The notes under the pieces are model-generated. The model ran no database searches, had not been told where the DNA came from, and was given only the letters and a program-made list of their open reading frames with translations. From NCBI GenBank assembly GCA_947846985.1, contig CANTUZ010000008.1:28415352-28479351 (forward strand): a DNA stretch of 64,000 nucleotides, read 5' to 3'. The stretch is from Fratercula arctica. Lineage: Eukaryota; Chordata; Aves; Charadriiformes; Alcidae. Positions 1 to 14,700 of the stretch are shown in pieces. The position numbers and the translations under genes were made by a program. How positions within the stretch are numbered: position 1 is the first letter of the stretch; the number at the start of each line of letters is the position of its first letter.

Positions 1-1574
1 ACTGAAGCCTGAACTGATCCCAAAATAGTGCACTTACCATTTTATAAAATTATACATCAACACATTTGCACATTTGATACTTAATGTATATACCCGAAAT
101 TATTTAAATTGGAGGGAAAAAAAAAGTCTTTGCTGCTATTTCAACAAACACGCAAAACTTCAGTAGAAAAACAGTCTCCAGGACAGCTGCCGTGTATCTT
201 CACTAGGTCAGGCATGGTGCCTACTGTTACTGTGGACATTATGTTTTGTACTACAGCAGAAGGATACTGCAAACCAAGGATAACTGCGTATGGAAGGAGG
301 AACTGGAATGATGTGCCACAAAATAACAAATCTGTGTCTGCCATTCCCGACTTTCACAGACACAAAATTAGCTCTGATGCCAGATTCCTACAGAATCTAG
401 ACCACAACCTGCCAATAACCATAGAGAGACCATGCTTACAAGATTTGTTTATGACAGCATGAGTAACAAACTCTGTCTGCATTTAAGAATGCAGAATGAG
501 ACCCTAAATCTTAAGCAAAATTAGAATCAAAACATCCCAGCTTTGACTTAGGTTTTCATGCTACAAGGCAATAAGCACATATTCGAGGCAGTTATGTGCT
601 TAGATACCTGAAAAATTGAGGTGCTGGGCAGATTTGCTTAAGTAAGAGCTATAGAATTTTCTCCTTAAATACTTAAAATTTATTTTTAAAAGCAGTAATG
701 TTTATTATTAACAGGATGAAATTTATAGATTTTATTTAAGCTTTAAGATAAACGAGATGATTAAAAGTTTTGAATACGTTTTTCCATAAATAAGAATATC
801 CATCAGAAAATACAATATTTGTAAAAGACTTTCAAATAAACTTTTAGATATTTTAAGGATTCTTTTATGAATACTAGCTTAAAATTCTAGGTCTAAAAAA
901 AGGTAGAAAACCTGTTTTACTTTACCATAAAAATGAATCTGTTCTCAATTGTCATTCACTGGCACATATTTCCAGAGGTATATAAAAGCAGCATGTAGCT
1001 TTGGTGACAAAAGTATGTCTCCCCTAAAGGAATGGTGATGAAAGTTTTAAAACCTTTTGCAGTACAGTGCTAAGTGCTTATAAAAGCTAACTAGATTATT
1101 TCCCAGAAAAAAGAGAGAAGTAAAAAGTCAAAGCTGTAAATTAAGTAACTAACATTCATCATGAAATGGAAGATAAGCATTAAGAATTTATTCTGTTGTA
1201 CGGCTAACAACCGTCTAGCAGCTTAGTGACTTTAAACACCAGCACAATTGTTGTATAGACACTATAACTGCTTCCAAAACCATTTTCAGTAACTCAGAGT
1301 ATTGAAGGTCTGTAAGTGGCTGCTTTTTTCTCAGTATTGGACAAAAGCCTAAACATGCACATGGCTGTATTGAAATAAACCTGATCAAATGAAAGCTTCT
1401 CAGATGTTCACAGGCACTAATTGACTTTATTCTGTCCTGTCAAAGCTTAGAAGCAGATGTATAAGATTTAAGAAAAAAGTCAAGTAACAGGTTCATAACC
1501 TTGTTATTGGCAAACACATGGAAAATTAGACTTCGTATCAAATACCAACATATGCAACAATGCTTTTTGGTTTT
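1..1574. other. Region left of the proposed PGAP1 end; no gene supported
   Basis: This is AT-rich sequence with several open frames, the longest about 117 codons on the plus strand at 109-462. None shows a recognisable domain or convincing splice context. It may be further PGAP1 3' UTR or intergenic DNA. Confidence 0.5.
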
Positions 1575-4500
1575 TTTAAAGTATCAATACATTTTATTTT
1601 TTTAAACACTGACCTTAAAGGTAGCCCAATTAAGTTATAGTTGAAAAGTTCACTTAGACATACAGGCAGTCTCTGTGTCTTCTACAATATATTACTACTC
1701 CATTGTTTAGGGTTTTGTTATTTGTTTGCTTGTTTTAAAATTTAGAAAATTAATAATTTGGAATGAATTGCTACATGTATCAGCTAACAGTACAAAAATC
1801 AGAGCAGAACTCTAAATATTAGAAGTATTAACTTAAATTCCAGTTACTGCTATTTTTTTTTTGAAACAAAACAAACAAACAAAATCTTAACCAAAACCCA
1901 CAAAACAATCCCCCTTTTAACAGAACACTGAAACATGACATACTGCAACCAGCTTTTAAATCAAAACTGAAAGTACCACCTTTGGACAACATTCATTCAA
2001 TTCAGTTTCAAGGTGAATTTGGTAATTCCAGTTAAGAGGTAACAGTTTTTCCTTACCAGACAAATACAGACCTTTTATGAACTGATAGCTACAGCTGTAG
2101 CTACTATGACTGCAGCGTGGTAAGACTGTAAGAAGCATGTTTGATCATATCAAGCAGAAAAGATGATAGACTTCAAGAGCAATTCAGGGTATGGAGATTT
2201 CATTAAAAGCTTCTCATAAAATCTCCCCCTGCCAAAGAAAGATTCTGCTACACGTATATGCTGTACCTAAAATTAGTGACATTTGGTACTCTAGGTTCTT
2301 ACCCTGTTTTTTTATTCCATTTCTGATAGCTTATAAAAAAAAAATATTAGAAAAGAGCCACACAAATTGTTCTTGTTTTGAATGCATCCTGAGGTACGAG
2401 CCAAAAAACACTGGCTTAATCTCAACCTAAATGCTTGATTATGTGGTATAGTCTCCATCTAAACGTGGTAAACATCCACATAGATGAAGAACAGTGGTTT
2501 TGCAAAATTAATACCTCAACTTCTGAAAAGGAGAGAGCAACAGAATTTGGGTCTGGATGTAAAAACAAATCTTCCCTTACAGAGCAAAGGTCTAATCCAT
2601 TACAAGTTAATTTGTGTCTAGATCTTCTCCCACACAGTCTAGATAATCTAAAATTTGAAGAATAAACTGGAATTTTAGTTAAAGGTATTAAGAGACAATA
2701 TATTTGCCAAAAGCTCGTTTATAAATGCAGCCTACTCATAATAAAGGATATTTCAGTAATATAACCCGTCCTTCTACATGCCATTAAAAGTATTTATATT
2801 GAATTACGCTACATTTTTGCTGAGATTATAATTGTGAACAGTGGCAGAACTAGAGATTCACATAACAGAATTTAGGCTCTTATAAAATCTTGTCCTTTTC
2901 AGGATGGCAAGTATAGGATGAATTGTTCTAATCCTATCCCCCTCCATTGATTATATAGAAAATCTAGCTGGGATTAGACAGCTAATCTCTCAAACAGTTG
3001 AAGTGACATAGTCCACAATCACTGCAAAATCCAGACACACATCTCAGAGCAGTTTTCAACTAGCGAATGACACAGAATGCATTTAAATCCAAAACAGCAG
3101 TAAGACTTTCCCCATTCCCCTTGTGAAGGTAAACCGTCTCTGAAACATCTCTGAAAAAAGGGAGCATTGAGGGACATGAGATAAATTCTATCATCTGGGA
3201 TCTCAGACTCAGGATTGTATCTATTCCTACATCCAACTTGAAAATCAGGTAGGAATCTATGCAAGATTCTGTAACCCATTTAATGAAGAGTGATAACTAC
3301 TATCAATATGATTCCCAGCTTTAAAAATATCATTAAAGGAAAAAATTGGTGTTATTCTACACTGGTTTAATTTAGTAAATTTCACATTGTGGCAGATTTT
3401 GGAAGCTATCAAAGCTACTACATGCAGAGACTGTTTGCTCTCCTTGTTCTGATTATTATTTTATTCCACCAACAGCTCCAACAAATGGATTTGTGCATAA
3501 AGAGCCCATTAAAGTGGCAAAACAAAATCAGAAGTTACATACAGTAGTAAGCCAAAAGAACCATGAAGGCCAAGGAAAATTATCTTCCACAGAAATCAGA
3601 TCCTGCACATTTCATGGACGGTCTTTTGAAAGCCCCAATGCAGTTCTGCCACCATCTTTCAATCACAGCCATTTGAAAGTAGAAAAAAATATTCTTCTAT
3701 GTCTGAACAGCAATTTTTTTAAGTTAAACCAACTGGTGGATCTAGCTACAAGTATATTTAGACACACAAATTATCTTATATATATATACACTGTAGCATA
3801 TGTTTGATTAGAAAGTATCAAGATATAATCAATTCAAATACCTTTTCTGATTTACAAACACTATGGATAATCTAACCTTTTTTTTAAAAAGGTTAAGACT
3901 AGAATACCAGGCAATGAATTACTGGTAACAGTGACAGTGGTTTGGTTAACTACAATAGTCTTACTCAGTTAAAGCAGTTTTAACGATTTACAGATAACTT
4001 GAACTGCTGACTTGGATATAAGTGGACAAAACACACGCTTACTTCACATTTGTCCTTCATTTTGGAAAATCCCTGTGTGAATTAAGTCTTTCCAGCCAGT
4101 TCAAATAAACTCACCCTAACAACAAACCAGATCTAACTGAGGCACTTTAGGCAAGATTAATGAGATACAATACAATTAAAGGGTCAGGCTGGCTGCAATA
4201 CTATATCGAGAATATACTTGTTTGACAGTGGGTAGCAGATTTCCTCTTATTATTCATATAAGATGACTGAGCTGGTCTAGTATTTCCATATGAAGATAAC
4301 AGGTATCTTGGACAGAGTGGAGACAGCTAACACAGAAGCAAGTAGCAGGCTCATCTCTACACAGAATCAGTATATTATTTCAACCTAATGGCTACCGAGA
4401 TTTGTTCTGTAGGCAAAAGACATACCCAGGTGACAGAATTCCTTACACATAGCTATTTCAGGCTTTGTTATAAATGGCAGTCACTGTAGCATCTAGGCAC

Positions 4501-5562
4501 TAAGATAATACTTTATACAGAGCTAATAATTAGGGTCAGTATTTCCCAGTATTACTAAGAGCTTGTCTGCATAAGGAAGTTAGAACTGTATGGCCGGGCT
4601 TGAATTTACAGTGTTGTAACTATTCCATATTTATTTCATTTATGGACATTTCTTATGAGACAGCTGATTCTCTGTTTACAATAGGAAAAAAATCTGCCTT
4701 GTCTACTTTGAAACAGAGTGGTACAGCAACTGCACTGTAAATTCAAACCATACCTCAACGTTTGCTCGCTTCTACATACGGACAAGGTCCAAGGAGTAAT
4801 TTCAGAATTGACAAAATTCCAGAGAAAACTAGCAATGTTTTAAAACAACATTACAGCAAATTGTTTCTGAATCTGCTGGTATCCTTCCTGAATAGGAAGC
4901 TACACAGAATATTGTTGTTTGCTCACTCTCACAAAAAGTAAAATGTATAAGACTTTCAATAATCTCACAAATGTTCAACTCACACTGATTGAACAAATGA
5001 TTTGATATAAATAACAGTTCTATAGAAGCAGTACATTCTAGTTTGTCTAGACACAACTGTGGCAGCTTTTAAATGTAGCATAAAATGATTAAAAGTATAC
5101 TTGGCTGTGTAGTTTTTGTGATAGTCACAGTGTGCTTGAAATGTATTGAGTTTTAACCAGCATAATTTAGACCTGCAAAAGATGCAGGTTCATAACATAT
5201 GCACTGTATGGCATAGTGAGTAAAAAAAAGTCTGTTTCAATAAAGAACTATAGTGAAATATCAAAGTGTCTACAAAGCAAACAAGAGTATTGAGATGTTA
5301 CACTAATATGATTTATGTGCTTACACACACACATAGTAAATTCACTTAATTGTCAGTCATGTGAACATTTTCACACCACGAAAAGCTTTCTAAGCAACAT
5401 GAACAGACCCATGAACTTTTCATAAAGTATTCACAGTTCTGTCCTCTTTCCCACATAATGTAAACTACTGATGATATTAATCTAGGCATTTCTTTGTTGA
5501 AATTTGCCCATCAACAGTGTTAAATTTCTAGGCTGCACTGTTCTTCCTATGTATAACGAACA
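1575..5562 (-). other. PGAP1: Probable PGAP1 3' UTR
   Basis: AT-rich sequence without splice-supported exons follows the PGAP1 stop codon. Minus-strand AATAAA signals lie at 4630-4635, 3460-3465, 2311-2316, 1593-1598, 1426-1431 and 1187-1192. The one at 1593-1598 is followed by a GU-rich stretch on the minus strand and is my preferred end. The true extent is uncertain; the UTR could end sooner or run further left. Confidence 0.5.
1593..1598 (-). terminator. Candidate PGAP1 polyadenylation signal (AATAAA on minus strand)
   Basis: AATAAA on the minus strand is followed 35-60 nt downstream by a U/G-rich stretch around ATTGTTGCATATGTTGG. Other AATAAA copies at 1426-1431 and 1187-1192 may be used as well. 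Confidence 0.4.
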
Positions 5563-5701
5563 TTACACAATACAACACAGCACATGTAGAAGAAAAGAAA
5601 AGGTTACAAAGTATGGTACTTTGTATAAATGCATTCGTCCAAAGGCCAACATTGCAACTGACAAAGGGAGTGGAACTTTGGCTGTGATCTTCAAGAGTTT
5701 A
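5563..5701 (-). CDS. PGAP1: PGAP1 coding exon 27 with stop codon (residues 894-939)
   Basis: This last exon encodes [20 protein letters not shown] and the final hydrophobic helix, ending LLHVLCCIV. The TAA stop is at 5563-5565. The acceptor is CAG. The 3' UTR continues to lower coordinates. Confidence 0.97.
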
Positions 5702-8700
5702 CTGTAAGAATATAAAGAAAAAATTGCCATTTTTGTAGCCATACATGCAGAACATACGCAAATACCATATTTCACTTTCTTTTGAAAAATAATTTATAGA
5801 TTTCACAGATTTGTTCATTTTTAAAAACAGAATAGGTTTAATAGGCAATAACAACTGATGCATAAGCAAGAGTAACTTCAAAAGGCTAATAAAATGTAAT
5901 TTTAAAATATTCTTATATTAATTTAGAAATAAGTTCTCTGTAACAAAGAAAGATGTTTAGATCATTTGAGTTAAAAAGTACCGGCCAGGAGGATAAAGTA
6001 CATTGGTTGTTATTCATTGTCTTTCATGAGGCACTAATTTTCTACCCGAACAAGAAATGCTCTACCTGGCAGCAAAACAAAGTGCTCAGAACTTCTTAAT
6101 CCAGTAGAAAGCAAGTTATGTGTCCACAATTGTGCCCGTAAGGGGGAATTACAAGAATATAAGCTATAATGGTTTAGAATTCACTTTTTCTTTTAACTTC
6201 TGATAGTAATTGCTAAACATATTAGGATTCTGTAACATTTGGAAGGATTCAATGAATTGTGAATGAAAAACTCCCAGTTAAAGAAGTCTTTATGCAACTA
6301 ATTGTTTAGATAGAAAATACTTCATTTAAGTCCCTGTGGTAAATACCAGTGATTTTCTCCACTTGGCTGAACTACAGGTAATTTGCATTTAAGATTTAAC
6401 CATACGAATTTATGGATCTATGTAGACTGAACAATTAAACATCTCTGCAGCATAAATTAGGTTTTACCACACAAATGGAAGTAGCAAGAAAGAAGCAGGA
6501 AAACAAAAACTGGGAATTAGGCTACAGTACCTTGATTTCACTTCAGAAGTACTTGAATTCATGAGAATTTCTAAAATGCATACAAGGATAATAGCTGTAG
6601 ATCTACATGGATCGGGATCAAGTCTAACATTGTACCTGCAAAAAACAGTTTAAAAAGCATGTTACTTCTAAACTAGGCTACCAAATAAAATCCCAGTTGG
6701 GAATAAGCATGTGCTGATAACAACAAACGTACATGAAATGTATATGGCATCACAGCCTGATTTTAAATCCTTTCTGAATCGTTGCTTCCTTCAGGACATC
6801 ACTGATTCATTTAACATCTACTTATACCATAACATAAACCAGATTGCATAGAAAAAATGATTATAATTAACTGAAGTGTTCGATACCATGACATAGCTAA
6901 TAATACAAAGAGTCAATCCTTTGCAATTTTTACTGTCTTTAAAGGTTCATATTCTTTTCTTACGTCTTACTGGCAATTTAGGAAGTTACCTGAGATTTTT
7001 TAACCAATAAATTAAAGATGGCAAGTTGAGCAGCATAATCCATGTGAATAAATTGAGAATTGTAACATGCATCTTAAGACTGTTAACGGCTTCAGCAATT
7101 GTTGTACTGTTGGAAAGCAATTGTGTTGCGTTTGAGGTATTGTCCATCGAACTCTGGTTTTTGACTGTGTGTATACTGGAGTTCGGTGAAGTTTCTTTTG
7201 AGGGGTCTGAATCCTGAAAATAAAAGGCAAAAGTCACAAAAACATGCACAGGCTTGTAAGAACCCACGCTCTGGGAGGAGGAGGGAAAAATCATCATAGC
7301 AGCATCATACCAGCTCTGATTTAAAAAGAAAATTTGCAATTTATCTCTCAAAATGCCATCAAAAGCAGAGTTAAATAGTTCAATTTTAAAGCATCTAGAT
7401 TTAACCCGAAATTTCTCTTACGCTAATAGTTCATATGCCTTTGGAAGAAAAGAATGGAGAGTGGAGATGTCCTGACACTAATGCAGTGATAAGAAATGGA
7501 GTTCCTGGAAGGAGGAAGAACAGAATAAAAGGAGTAATAAAGCATGCAGGTGAAAATCACTGATGATCATTCATGGAAAAAGATACAGGAGGTAATGCAA
7601 CTGGGAGTAAAACATTAGCTGTAGGAATAAATAACAAAGATAAACTAATGACTTGGCAGATGCTAACCTCTAATGACAAGAAAAAAAACCCAAAACACAC
7701 AACTGAAACAAAACAAAATTGTAAGGAGATGAAAGGAGAAGGAGAGTATTTAAAACTAAACACACAAAAAACACTCAAAGAAACCCAAAGAAAACTGTCA
7801 GCAGCTTTTTCTGGCAGACTTCTGTTTTAACTATGTTTGCAAAAAAGAACAGGTAGTTATTATCTGCTTGTATCCGCACATGCTTACATCTTGGATCCTA
7901 TACCTTAAAGTAACTGAAAAAACAAAGAAAGTTCACAATGCATGAAACCTAATGCTTCTTCACTTCTTTTTAAACAGCTCACAATATACTGCAGTCTCAG
8001 TCCATATCCATCTAATAAATCATATTTGTCATCTCCTGATTAAAAACACCCCTGAACTACACAAACTACCTATCTGGAAAAAAATATTAACCTATAGTAT
8101 ATATCAGCATCTAGAAATTAAATTTATTTCTTTAGATGAGGCATGCATAATCAAATAACAAAATTTAGATAAAAACTATTGCTCTGTATGTATTCAGAGA
8201 CTAAGTTTTCTTCTTAAATGAACTTGAAACAAGTTCACACTTCAGTGATCTTGAACAGTGAATGCAAGAGTCATAAGTGATGGAACAGGCTACTCATGTC
8301 CTGGCTTTTCTTTCACATCACGCACACAGTAAGTAAACAGCCATCCAGTCCTCACAGCACAACCTAATACTATCCAAGGCAAGACGATAACCATTTGTAA
8401 TGAATAGGTTTGCCAAACAACTTTTGGTCACAATTTTGACTAGAAGCTGGAAACAGACTTACCCCATTAAGCATCTTTTGTTCTGCTCTTACATTCACAT
8501 GTAGTTTTATAACCTGCAAGACAGACAGTCCAGCTTTTGTAAGAATGTTTCTTCACACAAAAGCTGTAGCATACAAGAAAAAAAAAATATTTGGGCTAAT
8601 TAATTTTTGACCCTTTTTATAGTTAGATGATTCTAGGGCCCCAATGGAGCTGCAATGCAAGAGCTCCCTCCTTAAGGAAGGATTTCCAAGCACAGAGAGA

Positions 8701-11700
8701 AAACTTACGCTGCTTTCTCCCCTTCCACTGTGCTTGACAGAGAACACAGAGTGGAAAATCTGCATATTCCTCACCTCCTCCTGCTAATTCAGTTCTACTT
8801 CACTTTCTGCAGAAACCCATAAACAGGCCACAAAGGGAAAGTCCCATGTCAGAGATTTACTGCAGAAGAGGGAACATTCTTCACAGGGTGACCTTATGTC
8901 ACAGGGAGTTCGATTAGAGCTGGACCTGTTCCTCAGGCTGCGCTTTCAGCTGACACCTACCTGCTTCAGACCACCTGTAAGCTGCTCTGCTTTGCGCCTA
9001 CTCCCAGGTGCATGCCCCAGTGCTTCCCTAGTAGCTAAGTATAGTAGCTGATTTAGCAGCTTATAACCATCAGGTAAGTTTGACGCTCTGATGCAAGGAA
9101 GACCATGGAAAATGAATGGCAGGGACTAAATAGGGATCTCTGTGGCACTAGCCAAGGGATAACATTAGACATACAGTAAGACTATCCTAATTCTACAATA
9201 TATCCACCCACCTTCCTTTTACTCCATAAAGATTTGTGAAAACTCTTTTAAGATAAAAAGTTTTTGTCAGAACATTCCAAGTCCTCCCTTTGTTAAAGTT
9301 TATCTTCAAGGGAGTTATTAGTCTTTGATTTTATAACATTACCTATCCATAAGTTAAAAACCACAATTATATGCATTATTGTAGTGGGCACATGGGACTG
9401 TACATTTCTTTTGAAAAAGCATTATCAAAATAACAAAATAATTCTAAAGGTTACAGGATTGTGAGAGTCTGATAAATTCAAAAACGACCTATTTTCAAGT
9501 ACACAAATAATAACATTTAAATATGAAAAAAGGTAATCTGTGTTTTTGCTTTTAACATGGGGTTAATTCAAAGCATACAAAATTGAGTTATAAATTCAAA
9601 AAGTTTAGCCTTTCAGTACCTTAAAGAAGTACTGAAGATAAATAATGAATACAGCAAATGCACCGCAAGTGGTCCAGCTAACCAAAGCAAGGGATAACAC
9701 CCCACAGAGTCTTCTGGGTGTAATCAACTTCTTATCTTTATGAAGTACAGTAGGTCTAAAAAGAGACAAAACTACTGTTATTCTCTTGTAACAACAGAAG
9801 AACTACAAAGATTAAAGACTAATTCTTTTTTGTGAATGACTGAAAAGAATAAATTGCTCTTGAATATTGACTAAACACTGAAAAAATAAAGTTAGACAAA
9901 TTCTAACATATGTAACAACTGCTACATAAGCTACTTCGGAAAAAAAACCCCAAACCAAAACCCTCAACTTTCTTATCTACAAAATCTTACACCTTCCAGA
10001 ATGTATGTCTGTAACTAATGTATTACTTTTACTTCATTTGGGGAACACAAAGGATACTTTCGTGAACATAAAGCATTAGATAATGCTATCTGTAGATCTG
10101 CATCAGTCGCTAAGTTCTTCTGTTCAACAAAAAAGAACGAGGATCATATTATTACTGCACAGCAGCATCATGGAAGTGACACTAATACAAATGTTAATGC
10201 ACTTTAAATTAAAGACAGTATACTGCCGTATACAGTATAAAACAGTAAGTCTCCAGGAGATTAATTCTGTGACAAATATTCTTCCCAGACGGGAATTTCT
10301 GCTTGCTCGCAGACAGCGTCTGAGACAGAGAAAAGCTTTAAGTTTCTGGATTCCAGCTGATACGACTAAGAAACAAGTATGAATTTGAAATAACAAAGAT
10401 GAGCTAAGGAGGTGTAACAGTGAGGGGAATGCAGTAGGGAAGAAGTGCAATAGAACTACGAAAAAGTCTGTACTTCTTGTATATTCACAGGATGTTACAG
10501 TTTTAAAATAGACACTGAAAATGGAAGAAGCATTATTTGGAAAATACAATTTTAAAAGCCTTTGCAACCAAAATTGAAAATAACCACAAAAAGGCGTCTG
10601 ACACACACACACACAAAAAAAAACCGAATTCCACAGATAGCTAGTGACAAATTCTTTGCTGCTGGCCACATCAAGCGAATACTATCTAATTTAGAGAGAT
10701 TTATAGAAAATAAAGGTGGGTTTGTTTTGTTGGGTTTTTTCCATGAGAAATTCAGAAGTAGATGAAAAACTGTGTAAGGCACTAGGAATTTCAAAATTAA
10801 CCAGCTGACTTACAGGCAGGCACACAAAATCTGGTTTTCCTGCCTCTGCCCGAGACATTCTCAGGATTTGCAGGAGATCAAAAGCTTTAATGAAGTGTAC
10901 GAATTGAGCAAAACCCTTAAAAATTCAGAAAGAGTAGTTTCAAAAACTAGAAGTTAATCACTTTGTCACTTAAGACTTATACTGAAGTATCCACTGTAAT
11001 TTATAAACAAGACGGCTGAGAAGAAATAGCCGACACCACATCTATTATTTGGTAGAATAAGACCCAAAGTGCTCGTGGTGAAAAAAGAAAGACTTCATTT
11101 AGCAGATAGTTTCTGAGTAAAGAGCATGCCAACCAACTTTCTGGAGACAGAGAGTTGGGTCAAATCTAGCTGAGGACTGTTATCAGTGTCAGAACGCTTA
11201 AACCATTAAAATAGCTAAGTGTGTTATCCAATTTATTAACTTACTCTTTCAAAAATCTCTTTATCTTCCTTGCTTTTTTTAAACCCACTTTCATATTTGA
11301 ATACTCATCTGTACAAGCAAAAACATTCCCGTGTTCTTAGACACAATCAATAAAATTCATCAGTCTTGTAGAGCGAAATTAACATCCAAGAAGTTTGTTT
11401 TACAAACCTGTTTGCATTCTTTAATGCAGTTTATCCAATATGAACAATGAGGAATGGATCGCAATGCTTATAGTCCCTTTCTAAATATATTTTTTGAGCT
11501 GCTTATAAGGGAATAGTTCAATTGCTTGCTTCTCCCCAACAAGCCTTCCTCAAAAACAAACTGGAAACCTTTATAACAGCTGGTGAAGGAAACAAGAAAG
11601 CTGTTTATGTTCCCTTTTCGAGATGTGGAATAAGGAATATGAGGCAATCCTCATACGTCATTAGTACTTAACGCTGACAAACCCAGATGGCTAAAATCAT

Positions 11701-14700
11701 GTACGAACTGTACTGCAGAATTCAATTTGCCCAAGCATTCACACTAAATCAAACAGAAAAAAACTGACAGTCACAGTCATCTAAAAGAGCATATATAATT
11801 ATATAGCATAATGTTTTACCTAATCAGAGTTAACCATAATGAAGAGAAGAGCCTCAGAGATACAGAGAAAAGTACTCCACTCCAGTAGGCAATGCCTGTC
11901 CCAAAAAGAAATAGAATCAGGGACACAAGGGGGAACCACGCATCCTGACTACTCAGTACAGCAGCATCCACCTCTGGTAGTGACAGTGATTGCCATATCA
12001 CTCTAAACCAGTGAAACCTGCCAAAAACATGAAAGCAGTATTACTTATCACTTCCAATTGCCATTACAGTTGGAAACTGCTTTGAATAAATAAGTTACAC
12101 AAACTCACCTCTGCAGAAACACAACAATGCTTATGAGAGGTTCTACTTTGTAGGGCTTAGCTGTCCTAACTAGCTCAAGGGAAAAGTCTGAACACTGGCC
12201 TAGAATCAAGAACGGAAAGCATCTGTAGTTATTATTTTGTCATGAACTTTAACAAATAAGATCCACAATAAAAAGTAAATTCAGACAAAGGTTTGAAAGT
12301 TTACTTTAAAACAAGATAACAACATCTTATAACAGTACTGTAAGTCAACATACTTCATCATCAAGGCCCTTATTAGCTGGATCACTCATACTCAGGTAAT
12401 ATGACAAGAGCTTTTAGAGAGATTACAGAGTTTGCTATAAACACCACCTGAATTTAAGTAAAAATGCATTTTGTCTGAAGACACGACTAAAGGTTAGTCT
12501 GGAGATCTCATCTTCATGCAAGAAAAATGTTTTGTACATACTAACGATATATTTTAAACTTTTACATGTATTTTTAAGTAGACTTCTATTGATTCTAAAA
12601 TATAGTGCAACACTAATCATTTGCAAAGAAAGGACTGCAGAGTAAAATAATAAAGAAATATTCTGCTACAACACAACCTTGAAGAACTATCAACAAAGAA
12701 AAACTGAAACTGAAGAGCACAGATCCAAGCACTTGCACAAGTTCAATGATACTTAGCTTAAAAAATTCACAAGTAGCTAGTCTGTCAACAGTACATTGGA
12801 TAAGTAATTCTTTAAACACGCCTGTGACAGAAAAAAAAAAAAATTCTAGAAAGCTACCTGTTGATATCAATGTGCTCAACTGTCCTCCGTAAGTAAGAAG
12901 AATATTAGAAACAACATAGACAGGAAGAGCGCCAGCATGGAACCTTATTATCTGAAAGACAAGGATATAAAGATAACTTTTTCCCCCCCCCCCCCAAATA
13001 CACACACACAAATATTATCATGAAGACAGTATGATAACGTGATTGGAAAATCTTTCTTAAAAGTTTCTCATTTTGATACATAAATTATTTGATAACCACC
13101 ATTAGCAACTAATGTTATATATCAAAAATACTCAGATCTCTCATAAATGGCTAGTCAAATGTGTTTTGATAAATGACCAAATTGTAAATGAATGCTTTTT
13201 TTCAAGTCAAGACAAATATGAAAAGAACAAAGTAGCCTGTTAATGATATTTCAGTAAAATAAATTTAAAAAGTAAAGTACACTTTCCAAGAAAAACCTGC
13301 ATATAGTTATATATGCTTTTGGTCAAAGAATTTAATGTATGTGTTAAATGGCTTCCACTGTCCCAAATAATGCAAGGGATATCTGATTAATACACAAATA
13401 TCACACAAATTCTTTTAAAATGACTACAAAATGAAAAATCCTTAATATAAATGCATATATTCAAATAGAGAAACTTGCCAGTAGTATTCTAGTACTACAC
13501 TTAGGTGCTTGAGAATTAATTACTTTTTAGAATCAGAATATTGCAGATGGCTAGTCTATTTTACTGATATGAATGTTGAAGTATATTCATTGATAATCAA
13601 AGAAGATTTGTTGAAAAGGAGCCAAATGTATTTTAAAATTTTGTTGATGCCAAATGTATTTTAAAATTTTAACACTACTGACTCATCAGGCTAGAAAGTG
13701 AAAGTGACCTACAGCGTCATCCCTTTACAGATATCCGGCTAATCGCAAAGCCAAATGCTCAACATTTACAATAGCTCTTTAGATCTAGAGTGCTTTTCTA
13801 ATCCTCTGAAAACTGAGGCCTGGCATTTATCCAGATGGGATGCCTTGCCAAGTGACAAGGTTTAAAGTAATCATTGAATAGTGTTCCTCTTGGCACCAAG
13901 AAAGAATCTGAAGTGCCATAGTAGGGAAGGGAAGAAGGGCAAATTTCTACAGATGCTACTGACATTTAAAAAAAAAAAAAAAAAAAACAAAACCAATCTA
14001 GTACTAGAAAGTTTTCTTACTTGCCCAAGAATCTGTACAGGTGATGTCTTCAGAATTACCTTTATAAAAAAAGTCAAATATTTTATTACTTTATACAATG
14101 GTAAGCATAAGCACAAAATACTTTTATTTTTAAGGAGCCAACTTAATATTGGAATACAGCAATCCCATAACTAAACTGTACAACAGCTCACTACTGACTT
14201 TTTAAAAACAAATGCTTTAAAATTTTTCTTAGAAATGAGAGCCCAACTTCCAATATTACTCCAGCTGTTACAAAATACTTGTAACATGCACTACATTTAC
14301 AAAAAGGCCAAACAGCCCACCTTTAGATTTGCTTAGAACTTATTTTGATTAATAAGCTACATGTTTTAAAAGACTCAATTATACAAAAACTACACAGCAA
14401 TGCAAACTATAAAATAAATCTGCATTACTCACTTCATACTGACAGTCTGAGGAAGAGTAAATATTTAACTCTGGAACCCTGTTGTCGTTTTGAGGCTGAG
14501 CTGTATGCAGTTTTGCAGAAATCTCAGTAAAAGATGGAACTCTGAAACATCAACTTAATTGGTAATTGTCCTTATAATCAAAAAAAGCCAAACATGCCTT
14601 AGTTTTCAACAAGTGCACATAAAGCAGAACTAGTACACAAAGTGTCACTTCAAGCTGTAAGCCAAATGGTATAAGGAACTTGTTTACCCTATCACAAGGT

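Larger units (their letters stand above)
5702..12108 (-). other. PGAP1: PGAP1 introns 21-26
   Basis: The introns are 5702-6530, 6636-6989, 7214-8462, 8514-9619, 9756-11819 and 12018-12108. They are AT-rich. I see no CR1 fragment in them. Simple repeats include a short CA run near 10601-10613. No other gene is supported. Confidence 0.85.

Noticed and set aside
109..462. 117-codon plus-strand open frame with balanced composition
   Set aside because: No known domain or splice context was seen; it lies antisense in or near the PGAP1 3' UTR.
10124..10669. 181-codon minus-strand open frame in PGAP1 intron 22
   Set aside because: It has no family resemblance. It lies inside an intron between two confirmed exons, and composition alone can explain it.
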